From an uncultured Oscillospiraceae bacterium (GTDB lineage Bacteria; Bacillota; Clostridia; Oscillospirales; Ruminococcaceae): a stretch of 17,139 nt of DNA. Every line of letters begins with the position of its first letter. The first letter of the stretch is position 1. The notes under the pieces are model-generated. The model was not told the origin of the DNA and searched no databases. It saw only the letters and a program-made list of their open reading frames with translations. This document shows, piece by piece, positions 1 to 6,611 of the stretch. The DNA is taken from positions 1 to 17,139 of the forward strand of contig CAUABB010000010.1 of the NCBI GenBank assembly GCA_958427155.1, written 5' to 3'. A program made the translations under genes and the position numbers.

Positions 1-579
1 TCCGTCCGCTTCCAGCTCCAGTCTCCCCTTTTCTGTATTAATAATCGGATAGCCCGCATCTGGTGTAACAGTAAACGGCGTATGCGGATTTTTGCTGAAA
101 TAATATTTCAAATCTCCGCTGCCGCATTCCTCATCCGCGCCCAGAATCAGTCGGCAGTTCGAAGAAAGTTCCACCCCCAGCTCTTTCAGACATTTCATCG
201 CGTAGAGGACCGCAACCGCCGGCCCTTTGTTATCAGCGGTTCCGCGCCCGTACAGGTTATTCCCCTCTCTGGTCAGCGTGAGAGGCGGACGGGTCCAACC
301 GGTTCCTACCGGAACAATATCCAGATGAGCAAGAATGCTCAGTTTTGTCTCTTTCCCGTTCATATCGCCCGTTACAACATAATTTTCGTGATTGACAGCG
401 GTAAATCCCGCATCAGCAATCATCCTTTCCGCCAGCGCGAGCGCCTCGGCTGGGCCTTTCCCAAAAGGCTTTCCCGGCAGAGCGGGTCCCCGGGCGCTTT
501 CAACCGCCACAAGAGCGGCAATGTCTTTTATTAAGTCTTCTGTATGTTCTTCAAAATAACGATGGATTGCTTCCTTCAT
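1..579 (-). CDS. pepV: M20 family dipeptidase, PepV-like (partial, C-terminus beyond the window)
   Basis: Metal-dependent cytoplasmic dipeptidase that would cleave dipeptides taken up or released by proteolysis. The reading frame is open to base 1, so only about 193 N-terminal residues are present; the family is usually about 460 residues. Visible M20 motifs, numbered from the chosen start: HLDIVP (His85, Asp87), GRGTADNKGP (bridging Asp116), DEECG (Glu150 and Glu151), and PDAGYPII at about 173, which is characteristic of the PepV branch rather than of ArgE or DapE. Two in-frame starts exist. ATG at 579 has AGAAAGGA about eight bases upstream, whereas ATG at 588 touches that same site with no spacing, so 579 is preferred. 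The gene seems to be transcribed alone from its own extended -10 promoter. Assignment to the M20/PepV group is secure; substrate range is inferred from the family. Confidence 0.9.
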   Translation of the reverse strand, partial: MKEAIHRYFEEHTEDLIKDIAALVAVESARGPALPGKPFGKGPAEALALAERMIADAGFTAVNHENYVVTGDMNGKETKLSILAHLDIVPVGTGWTRPPLTLTREGNNLYGRGTADNKGPAVAVLYAMKCLKELGVELSSNCRLILGADEECGSGDLKYYFSKNPHTPFTVTPDAGYPIINTEKGRLELEADG

Positions 580-614
580 CTCTGTCATCCTTTCTGCAGC
601 GTTTTGTTTCTTTC

Positions 615-623
615 AGTATAACA
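615..623 (-). promoter_or_regulatory. Extended -10 promoter for the PepV-like gene
   Basis: On the minus strand the sequence reads TGTTATACT, a TGn extension followed by a near-consensus -10 hexamer, placed about 35 bases before the 579 start codon. No good -35 hexamer is seen at the right distance, as is common for extended -10 promoters. Confidence 0.4.
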
Positions 624-631
624 CCTCTAAT

Positions 632-660
632 AAAAAAAGGAAGCTTTTTCTCGCTCCCTT
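632..660 (-). terminator. Intrinsic terminator after the XRE-type regulator
   Basis: On the minus strand, arms AAGGGAGC and GCTTCCTT (653-660 and 637-644, one G-T pair) enclose an eight-base loop and are followed by a run of T (632-636). It starts two bases after the stop codon of the regulator gene and separates it from the PepV-like gene. Confidence 0.75.
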
Positions 661-661
661 T

Positions 662-916
662 TCATTTCTTATCTTCTATGTCTGACAAAAGCCAGTCCTT
701 TTCTACTTTAAGCGCTCTCGCGAAACAGGCAACTTCATAATCCGTAACAATTCTTCGATTCCGTTCAATCTTACTGATTACCTTTTGATCCATATTCACT
801 TCCATCGTCTGCATTCGCGCCGCCAGTTCTGCCTGCGACAGCTTTTGCCTTTTTCGAGCTTCTTTAATTCGCGGGCCAACTATATTTTTATTTCCGCGAA
901 ATTCCATCGCTTTCAT
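662..916 (-). CDS. XRE-family helix-turn-helix transcriptional regulator
   Basis: Small DNA-binding protein of 84 residues, essentially a single Cro/C1-type domain. Residues about 13-70 carry the five-helix pattern: IKEARKRQKLSQAELAARM is the first helix plus the HTH, and the SKIERNRRI segment is the usual recognition-helix end of XRE proteins. The tail KDWLLSD is typical of short stand-alone members. The ATG at 916 has GAGGGG seven bases upstream; an internal ATG at 907 lacks a comparable site. A partial inverted repeat overlaps its predicted promoter, so self-repression is plausible. It lies on the same strand as the PepV-like gene but is insulated by a terminator. Fold assignment is firm; its targets are unknown. 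Confidence 0.88.
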   Translation of the reverse strand: MKAMEFRGNKNIVGPRIKEARKRQKLSQAELAARMQTMEVNMDQKVISKIERNRRIVTDYEVACFARALKVEKDWLLSDIEDKK

Positions 917-931
917 AAAGTATCCCCTCGC

Positions 932-955
932 AAAATACGCTTTTAAAAGTATTTT
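932..955. promoter_or_regulatory. Possible operator of the XRE-type regulator
   Basis: Perfect seven-base inverted repeat AAAATAC (932-938) and GTATTTT (949-955) separated by ten bases, whose centre contains TTTTAAAA. It overlaps the proposed -10 of the regulator gene. A further GTATTTTG half-site copy occurs at about 1003-1010. Autoregulation is inferred from position only. Confidence 0.35.
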
Positions 956-973
956 TTCTTAACCTTATCACAA
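946..973 (-). promoter_or_regulatory. Possible promoter of the XRE-type regulator
   Basis: Minus-strand -35 TTGTGA (968-973) and -10 TACTTT (946-951) with a 16-base spacer. Both hexamers depart from consensus, so this is tentative. Confidence 0.3.
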
Positions 974-1110
974 AATATTTGCTAAAACAAGGCCGCATAA
1001 CCGTATTTTGAAAAAGAGGTATCATTTTAAAACTTTACCAAAGCCTTCTTACAAAGTTGCTCCAAAGCAATCCCGTTCTTTTAAAACAGGAAGAAAAACG
1101 GCTAGCTTTA

Positions 1111-1168
1111 TCGCCTTCCCCTCGAGGGGAAGCCGGGCGCTGGAAGCGCTGGAAAAGCGGGGGATGAA
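1111..1168. repeat. Palindromic intergenic repeat element (REP-like, two hairpins)
   Basis: A perfect 18-base palindrome CTTCCCCTCGAGGGGAAG (1115-1132) is followed within a few bases by a second small inverted repeat, GCGCT gga AGCGC (1137-1149), and then a GGGGGATGA tail. This order (CTTCCCC palindrome, short variable hairpin, GGATGA-like end) resembles a dispersed intergenic repeat that I recall from Clostridia genomes. Only one copy is in the window, so the repeat nature is inferred. Confidence 0.5.
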
Positions 1169-1193
1169 CTGTCAACGTTAAAGCGTACGGGTA

Positions 1194-1232
1194 GCAAAAC
1201 AGCGCACTGCTTTTGCAGTGCGCTGTTTTTGC
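1194..1232 (-). terminator. Strong terminator after the lyase-like gene
   Basis: Arms of 15 bases, 1196-1210 and 1215-1229, built on CAGCGCACTGC, with a four-base loop and A/T-rich ends. It lies three bases beyond the stop codon of the 1235-3139 gene. T runs occur on both sides, so it can work in both directions, but only the minus-strand gene needs it. Confidence 0.85.
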
Positions 1233-1234
1233 TG

Positions 1235-3139
1235 TTACGCTTCGTGGTCAATGATACATTCACTGCCGCCGCAGGAAATTTCAAGACGTTTTGAATTAAA
1301 CTCCGCTTTACAGAAAGGATTGTCATACCGCGGATAATCCTTAATTTTAATTTCCTCGCCCTTAACGGTCAGCGGGCCGTCCCAGCCAAACCGCATTTCG
1401 CCCTGGGAGGGGGAGTTGTATGTAAAGTTAAAGGTGTCGCCGCAGATTTCCACGCCGTCGAACCCGGCCATAAAGTCCTCAAAACTGCCGTTCTGCGCTT
1501 TGCTTCCAAGCTCTGCCACCCAGACGTTCGCGTGCCCGTTGGCATGATAGAAAAACGGCTCATCACTGTAATATTTTTCCCACTCTTCCCCGTAAACCGC
1601 CTGGTACATCTCCGCCTCAGCCGGTTTCCACTCTGCTCGGTTAAGGGATTTCAAAGCAACATAGGCATTTTCCTTCCGGCCAAAGACCCAACCGCCTTTT
1701 TCGACAATCTCATCAAACTCTTTCCGGGGAAAATACGCGTGAGTTTCGAGCATCCGGATACAATCCGCCGGAACCCGGTAAACGCTTAAAACAACATTCT
1801 CATGCTGAACGCAGCGGGGCAGGTACCAGTTGCCCGCAAGCGCGTTCGGACGGTCCTTATACTCGAGAGAGCCCGGATGATTGGTAAAAACAAACGCGCG
1901 TCCGCCGAGAGTAGCGCCCCAAGGATGCTGCTGATATCCCTGTTTCCCGCGGCGGAAATCCTGAGAGCAGCTAACCGCGTAATCAGGGGTTTTATATACA
2001 TAAATATCAGTTTGAGTCATCGCGGTAAAGTCCGGATCCTTATCGCAGGGGACGCCGGCGGCGTCACAAAGCCTGTATTTCTCCGAATAAGCGTTGATCC
2101 TTTCATTCATCCAGCTGTGCGGATTGATAACCTTTTTAGAATTTTCGATGACTTCCTCATAGCAATACACCTGAAGAGCCCAGAAGAACATGATGTTGTC
2201 AAAATCATCCGGGTCAACTCCATACATTCTGGCATCCTTTGAATTCAGACTCATCCGTTCCCTGCTGATAAGGACCGGAATTTTATCATTTGCAACCTTG
2301 ATAATCGCTTCCGGAACCTGATAGTCATAAATCGCCATCAGCGTGGCAACATCAGACAAACCGCCGCCAATCTCTCCTTCCCCGAAATACATCCGGCAAA
2401 CCTGACTGATCCCCTCGTTCATCGGATCTACCAGATAACGCGGATAGGTTCGGCCCCGGCTGCCAATCCAAGAGCCCTTAAAAGTATTGATCGCCGTGTC
2501 GAACATCAGGGTATTAATCAGCAGGCGGGAACGTTTTTTAATCTCCTCATCGTCGCAATAATGGGCAAGACCTAAAAGGGCAATGATATCCTCCTCATAA
2601 TAATTGCAGGTCCATTCACTGAACCCAAAGCGAGTCCTCCAGTCCAGCCAGCGGCGGAACATTTTCTTTCCATGCTCTTCATGCCAGGCACCGGTATTCC
2701 CGTCAGACGGAAATACCCTATCCGGGAACATGGCCCCTACCAAAATTTCCGCACTGTGATAAAGAGGCTGGTGGTTTTCGGTAAAATAACAGGCGTTGAT
2801 CTCACCCGGCTCGCTCAGCCAATAACGGAAACCAATCAATTCTGTCTCAATCTCCCCAATAACCTCTTCCGGCAGCATCTCACGGTATTCTTTTAGAATC
2901 CGAACAAGGCCCGGAACCGCAAAATCTGCACAGTCCTCCCGGTTGTGTACCCGGTTAAGAGCGCCTTTGAGCTGTGAATAATCAAACTCTTCACTTGCAA
3001 GTCCGCGGCGTTTGAGTTCAAGTTTTGCGGCCTCAATAAATACACCGTGAAAGCTCTTTGCCACATTTTGCACGAAAGGATTTGTATGACTGGATGTAAC
3101 AACATGGGTTAAAAATTCGCTGGTTGTCATAGTGCCCAT
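1235..3139 (-). CDS. Putative (alpha/alpha)6-toroid polysaccharide-lyase-like protein (heparinase/alginate-lyase-like fold)
   Basis: A 634-residue protein without signal peptide or membrane segment, so probably cytoplasmic. The N-terminal ~370 residues are helical and carry motifs I associate with a widespread, uncharacterised family: ENHQPLYHSAE (Asn122, His123), FGFSEW (171-176) and GSRGRTYPRY (227-236). The C-terminal ~260 residues look beta-rich, with HPWGATLGG (405-413) and NWYLPRCVQHENVVLSVYR (437-455). An alpha toroid followed by a beta domain with conserved Asn, His, Tyr and Arg matches the general build of PL5/PL15/PL17/PL21-type lyases, but I cannot place it in a numbered family. 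The ATG at 3139 has AGGAGG ten bases upstream. It is transcribed alone, with its own promoter and terminator. Its neighbours (esterase, GH51, GH2) favour a role on uronic-acid-containing glycans; this function is inference. Confidence 0.6.
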   Translation of the reverse strand: MGTMTTSEFLTHVVTSSHTNPFVQNVAKSFHGVFIEAAKLELKRRGLASEEFDYSQLKGALNRVHNREDCADFAVPGLVRILKEYREMLPEEVIGEIETELIGFRYWLSEPGEINACYFTENHQPLYHSAEILVGAMFPDRVFPSDGNTGAWHEEHGKKMFRRWLDWRTRFGFSEWTCNYYEEDIIALLGLAHYCDDEEIKKRSRLLINTLMFDTAINTFKGSWIGSRGRTYPRYLVDPMNEGISQVCRMYFGEGEIGGGLSDVATLMAIYDYQVPEAIIKVANDKIPVLISRERMSLNSKDARMYGVDPDDFDNIMFFWALQVYCYEEVIENSKKVINPHSWMNERINAYSEKYRLCDAAGVPCDKDPDFTAMTQTDIYVYKTPDYAVSCSQDFRRGKQGYQQHPWGATLGGRAFVFTNHPGSLEYKDRPNALAGNWYLPRCVQHENVVLSVYRVPADCIRMLETHAYFPRKEFDEIVEKGGWVFGRKENAYVALKSLNRAEWKPAEAEMYQAVYGEEWEKYYSDEPFFYHANGHANVWVAELGSKAQNGSFEDFMAGFDGVEICGDTFNFTYNSPSQGEMRFGWDGPLTVKGEEIKIKDYPRYDNPFCKAEFNSKRLEISCGGSECIIDHEA

Positions 3140-3180
3140 TTAAACGGATCCTCCTTTAATTTTGCTGCGCATTTCTGCGA

Positions 3181-3223
3181 TTGACATATGGATTTATGAT
3201 TCTATGTGAATTTCATTATATCA
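3181..3223 (-). promoter_or_regulatory. Promoter and possible operator of the lyase-like gene
   Basis: The minus strand reads TGATATAAT (3215-3223), a perfect extended -10. Just downstream, covering the likely start of transcription, is an imperfect inverted repeat: the outer nine bases TTGACATAT (3181-3189) pair with CTATGTGAA (3202-3210) at seven of nine positions. Its place over the first transcribed bases suits a repressor site; the repressor is unknown. Confidence 0.45.
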
Positions 3224-3357
3224 CCCGTTTATTTCTGATTCCATTGACAGATTGCATTGAGAATCCTCCACTTTTTTGTGCGAATCACCCCCAATCAATT
3301 TTTTCTCCTAAAATAACGCTATACCACCAATTTGCAAGAAAAACACCCTTCTAATCG

Positions 3358-3386
3358 TTGACAAAACACAGGTAATGTTTTATATT
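3358..3386 (+). promoter_or_regulatory. Promoter of the first MarR-MATE operon
   Basis: Consensus -35 TTGACA (3358-3363), a 17-base spacer and -10 TATATT (3381-3386), about 45 bases before the MarR start codon. Confidence 0.8.
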
Positions 3387-3396
3387 AAAAATAATA

Positions 3397-3410
3397 ATTA
3401 GCAAGCTAAT
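3397..3410. promoter_or_regulatory. Probable MarR operator of the first MarR-MATE operon
   Basis: Perfect inverted repeat ATTAGC aa GCTAAT at about +5 to +18 relative to the predicted transcription start, followed by a further GTTAGA at 3412-3417. Inverted TTAG/CTAA-type repeats at this position are typical MarR-family sites, and the GTTAG motif recalls the MepR operator of a MarR-MATE pair in Staphylococcus. Binding by the adjacent MarR protein is inferred. Confidence 0.6.
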
Positions 3411-3430
3411 AGTTAGAAAGGTACTTTGAT

Positions 3431-3856
3431 ATGAAAACCCCTTTTCATTTGATCCTTTTAAAAACATTTCATGCACAGCGTAACTGTGTCCGTCCTTCCA
3501 TGGCGGAAATCGGGCTTTCTCCCGGTCAGCCGAAAATCTTAAATTTTCTTGCCGCACACAACCGCTGTATGCAGAAAGAACTGGCTGCCGAATGTGAGAT
3601 CGAACCCGCAACGGTTTCAAGACTTCTCAACGGTATGGAAGAAGCGGGATTGATCCGACGGGAACAAACACCAGGAGATAAACGCGCGGGCTGCATTGTT
3701 CTGACCCCGAAAGGAGAAGCGATCCAAAAACAGGCAAGTGAACGGTTTGATCAAATCATGGAAAAAGAACTTCAAGGGTTTACCGAAGAGGAACGGAATC
3801 AATTTTCCTCCTACCTTTCCCGGATGTATCAGAATTTGACAGGCCGCACGATTTAA
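3431..3856 (+). CDS. MarR-family transcriptional regulator (first MarR-MATE module)
   Basis: A 141-residue winged-helix regulator that most likely represses its own operon until a ligand, often a toxic aromatic compound, is bound. The DNA-binding core spans about residues 28-100: LSPGQPKILNFL, then the QKELAAECEIEPATVSRLLNGMEEAGLI helix pair, and a wing containing DKRA followed by LTPKGEA, which is the standard MarR arrangement. The N- and C-terminal helices would form the dimer interface. The start ATG has GAAAGG nine bases upstream. The stop codon is 16 bases before the MATE exporter gene, so the two are certainly co-transcribed. A perfect inverted repeat over the transcription start is the likely binding site. 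Family is certain; ligand is unknown. Confidence 0.93.
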   Translation: MKTPFHLILLKTFHAQRNCVRPSMAEIGLSPGQPKILNFLAAHNRCMQKELAAECEIEPATVSRLLNGMEEAGLIRREQTPGDKRAGCIVLTPKGEAIQKQASERFDQIMEKELQGFTEEERNQFSSYLSRMYQNLTGRTI

Positions 3857-3872
3857 AAAGGGAGGGATCATC

Positions 3873-5291
3873 ATGCTACAAGCAACAGCAAAAGAAGAAG
3901 CACAATACCAAAAAATGACCCAAACCCCCGTTCCGAAACTGGTTGTAACCCTGGCTATTCCAACCATCATCAGCATGCTGACCAATGCTATCTACAACAT
4001 GGCAGACACCTTTTTTGTCTCTCAGCTCGGCACCAGCGCGGCGGGAGCCGTCGGCATTGTTTTTTCCCTAATGGCGATTATTCAGGCCATCGGCTTCATG
4101 CTGGGAATGGGGGCCGGAAGCCAGATTTCCCGTCTGCTGGGGCAGCAGGATCATGAACAGGCCGACCGAATCGGCTCCACCTCGTTTTTTACCGCCCTCG
4201 CCTTCGGGATCGTCCTCACGGTTTTAGGGCTGATCTTTCTGGATCCGTTGGTTCGCCTGCTGGGCGCAACCCCTACTATCCTCCCCCACGCTAAAAATTA
4301 CGCCCAATATATTCTGCTCGGCGCGCCGGTCATGTGCGCGTCTTTCGTACTAAATAACATCCTCCGCTCTCAGGGAAAGGCGCTTTTATCCATGATCGGA
4401 CTCTCTTTCGGAGGCTTTTTAAACATCGCGCTGGATCCTCTCTTTATCTTTGTCTTCAACCTGGAAACCGGAGGAGCGGCGATTGCCACCCTGCTCAGCC
4501 AGTGTATCAGCTTCGGCATTATGCTCAGCTTTTTTCTGCGCGGAAAAAGCGTTGTCCGTCTCAGTCTTCGGAAAGTCTCCCGGAGCGCTCAAACCTACCT
4601 TTCCATCGTCAAAACCGGCCTGCCCTCCTTCTGTCGTCAGGGCCTTGCCAGCGCGGCTACGGTTGCCCTCAACGTCAACGCGGCTGTTTATGGGGACGCG
4701 GCCGTCGCAGCGATGTCAATTGTAGGACGGATCTTTATGTTCGTCTTCTCCGCGATGCTCGGCTTTGGCCAGGGATATCAACCCGTCGTCGGATTCAACT
4801 ACGGAGCGAAAAAATACGACCGTGTCCGTGAAGCGTTCCGTTTCTCCATTTTAGTCGGCACTGTAATCCTAACGGTTCTGGGAATTGTCGGGTTTCTTTT
4901 CGCCCCTCAGATCATGGCGCTGTTCCGCCGGGACGATCTGGAAGTCATCAACATCGGCGCTTTTGCCTGTCAGGCTCAGTGCGTCGCGCTCCTTGTTCAG
5001 CCGATAATCACCATCAGCAACATGACTTTTCAGGTAATCGGACGTTCGTGGCAGGCAACTTTTTTGTCCTGCTGCCGTCAGGGCCTTTTCTTCCTTCCCC
5101 TGATCGTCGTCCTGCCGCTCTGCTTTGGCATTACCGGAATTCAGCTCACGCAGCCAATTGCCGACCTTCTTACCTTTTTCTGTTGTATCCCGCTTCTTCT
5201 CTTTTTCTTCCGGGATTTAAAGCGGATGGAACGGGACAAAGAAACGATAATCTCCGGCGGCAAAGATGGCGCTTCCCACAGTGAAAAATGA
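3873..5291 (+). CDS. MATE-family multidrug/cation efflux transporter (first module)
   Basis: A 472-residue inner-membrane antiporter of the MATE/MOP class, which expels drugs or metabolites in exchange for Na+ or H+. About twelve hydrophobic segments form two related halves. Family hallmarks: LAIPTIISMLTNAIYNMADTFFV near the first helix (from residue 27), the GAGSQISRLLGQ loop after helix 2, LRSQGK after helix 4, DPLFIFVF, and GQGYQPVVGFNYGAKK in the second half. The DinF/MepA-like branch shows these features. AGGGAGG lies seven bases before the ATG. It follows the MarR gene by 16 bases in one operon. The charged tail after residue 450 is cytoplasmic. No clear intrinsic terminator is seen in the following 220 bases. 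Transport class is certain; substrate cannot be read from sequence. Confidence 0.93.
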   Translation: MLQATAKEEAQYQKMTQTPVPKLVVTLAIPTIISMLTNAIYNMADTFFVSQLGTSAAGAVGIVFSLMAIIQAIGFMLGMGAGSQISRLLGQQDHEQADRIGSTSFFTALAFGIVLTVLGLIFLDPLVRLLGATPTILPHAKNYAQYILLGAPVMCASFVLNNILRSQGKALLSMIGLSFGGFLNIALDPLFIFVFNLETGGAAIATLLSQCISFGIMLSFFLRGKSVVRLSLRKVSRSAQTYLSIVKTGLPSFCRQGLASAATVALNVNAAVYGDAAVAAMSIVGRIFMFVFSAMLGFGQGYQPVVGFNYGAKKYDRVREAFRFSILVGTVILTVLGIVGFLFAPQIMALFRRDDLEVINIGAFACQAQCVALLVQPIITISNMTFQVIGRSWQATFLSCCRQGLFFLPLIVVLPLCFGITGIQLTQPIADLLTFFCCIPLLLFFFRDLKRMERDKETIISGGKDGASHSEK

Positions 5292-5403
5292 AGGCCGTCT
5301 ATTGTTTCCGGCTTGTCAGCCATTTCCTGAGCCAATTGCTTCGATATATGAAAAAAGCCTTTGAAAATACTCAAGCTGGGATTTAATTTGTTTAACAAAA
5401 TAT

Positions 5404-5409
5404 TATAAT
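5404..5409 (+). promoter_or_regulatory. Possible -10 element upstream of the esterase gene
   Basis: TATAAT sits about 107 bases before the esterase start codon. The region 17 bases upstream of it (ATTTAA) is a poor -35, so this promoter may be weak or activator-dependent. The leader of about 100 bases contains nothing else I recognise. Confidence 0.3.
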
Positions 5410-5515
5410 GTCCGTATCGACCACTTAGTAGGGTTGACCGACGTAAAATCACTCTATCCCCGTTCAAACAAATGCTAAACGAAACACCATGATAATTTTA
5501 AGGAGGAACTAATTT

Positions 5516-6520
5516 ATGAACTGCTTCACGCTCGACCTAGCGCCGGACGGTCTTGGCAAACTCACCGGTTACGTGCAGGAGCCATCTCCCGAACTCAGCA
5601 ACATGAACAGGCGCCCCGCCCTTCTCATCTTCCCGGGCGGCGCCTATCAAAGGTGCTCTGACCGGGAAGCCGAGCCGGTCGCTCTCTCTTTTTCAGCACA
5701 GGGGTTCCAGACTTTTGTTTTACGGTATTCTGTCAAGGAAAAAGCCAAATTCCCTCAGCCGCTGTTGGACGCCGAAGGGGCAATTCGTGCCTTGCGCGTC
5801 CATGCGGATGAATGGAACCTCGACCCCAACCGAATCGCCGTTCTTGGTTTTTCAGCCGGCGGACATCTCGCATCCTGCCTTGCAACTATGAGCGCACCTG
5901 AGCTGCGTCCAAACGCTCTAATTTTAGGATACGGCGCATCCAGCTCTTTGGCCTCAAAAGAACGTCCGTGCCCACTTGATCATATTGGTCCTGACACCCC
6001 GCCTACCTTCCTGTTTCACACCTGGGAAGATCCAGTTGTACCGGTTGCAAACAGCCTTGCGTTTGCTCAGGCTTTGGACAAATACTCCATCCCGTTTGAG
6101 CTGCACATCTTCCAAAACGGACAGCACGGAATGGCTACCGGAAAACCGCTTTCCTCCAACGGAATTCTGGAAAACACTGACCCCGATTATTCCGACTGGA
6201 TCCGGCTTTGTACCAACTGGCTGTTCCACCGGTTCGGCAGTTTTAAAACCCCGGGACGTCAGTTCTCATACCGAACCGCGGCGGATGAAAACGCCTTTAA
6301 CGGCAACGTCCAACTCGGGGATCTGCTTCGTTACCCTGAAGCGCGCGAAATTGTTTTAAAGTACCTGCCTGAAATTGAGCGTCACACAATGCCCCGGCTG
6401 GTTTCACGCTATTCCGTTTATCAGTACTCTAAATTTGACCCGGAACATCTTCCTTTGGAAAAAGCGGAAGAGCTGGTTCAGGAATTGCTCGCCCTCCCTT
6501 TTAAAAAGCGAGCCGAATGA
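5516..6520 (+). CDS. Alpha/beta hydrolase, acetylxylan-esterase-like, with extra C-terminal domain
   Basis: A 334-residue serine esterase without signal peptide, so cytoplasmic; likely removes acetyl or similar ester groups from imported oligosaccharides. The catalytic triad is visible: nucleophile Ser113 in GFSAGG, Asp172 in WEDPVVP, His204 in GQHGM; the oxyanion-hole loop is PGGAY (40-44). Residues 1-235 are the hydrolase proper. The last ~85 residues are additional: they include LGDLLRYPEAREIVLKYLPE, resembling a helical module found attached to several carbohydrate-active enzymes of Firmicutes. AGGAGG nine bases upstream fixes the start. It lies between a MATE gene and a strong terminator and seems to be a single-gene unit. 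Fold and triad are secure; the acetylxylan substrate is inferred from family and from the GH51/GH2 neighbours. Confidence 0.82.
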   Translation: MNCFTLDLAPDGLGKLTGYVQEPSPELSNMNRRPALLIFPGGAYQRCSDREAEPVALSFSAQGFQTFVLRYSVKEKAKFPQPLLDAEGAIRALRVHADEWNLDPNRIAVLGFSAGGHLASCLATMSAPELRPNALILGYGASSSLASKERPCPLDHIGPDTPPTFLFHTWEDPVVPVANSLAFAQALDKYSIPFELHIFQNGQHGMATGKPLSSNGILENTDPDYSDWIRLCTNWLFHRFGSFKTPGRQFSYRTAADENAFNGNVQLGDLLRYPEAREIVLKYLPEIERHTMPRLVSRYSVYQYSKFDPEHLPLEKAEELVQELLALPFKKRAE

Positions 6521-6557
6521 CAAAACAACCTGTGGCAAGCGGCATTTATAAGACACG

Positions 6558-6600
6558 AAAACCTCCCGACCGGAAATTCATCCGGTCGGGAGGTTTTGTT
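6558..6600. terminator. Strong bidirectional terminator between convergent genes
   Basis: Perfect 17-base arms (6558-6574 and 6581-6597) around a six-base loop, the inner part reading CCTCCCGACCGGA, flanked by A on the left and T on the right. It lies between the esterase gene (plus) and the Cys-rich gene (minus), which converge here, and can serve both. Confidence 0.92.
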
Positions 6601-6611
6601 TTAAAAAAGAT

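Larger units (their letters stand above)
917..1234. other. Intergenic spacer between the lyase-like gene and the XRE regulator
   Basis: This 318-base spacer holds the XRE promoter/operator (932-973), an AT-rich featureless part (about 975-1100), the palindromic repeat (1111-1168) and the terminator of the lyase-like gene (1194-1232). A short minus-strand reading frame across 1108-1326 overlaps repeat and gene end and is not considered real. Confidence 0.6.

Noticed and set aside
82..534. Open plus-strand frame of 150 codons
   Set aside because: It is antisense to the PepV-like gene, whose minus-strand frame carries all M20 motifs; no ribosome binding site.
1802..2242. Plus-strand frame of 146 codons inside the lyase-like gene
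   Set aside because: Antisense shadow without ribosome binding site; the minus-strand protein has consistent conserved motifs across this stretch.
4450..5284. Several long alternative plus-strand frames inside the first MATE gene
   Set aside because: Arginine/serine/proline-rich shadow translations of a GC-richer membrane-protein gene.
5340..5515. Possible riboswitch or terminator upstream of the esterase gene
   Set aside because: No stable hairpin with T tract and no conserved riboswitch motif could be recognised in the leader; only a -10-like TATAAT stands out.
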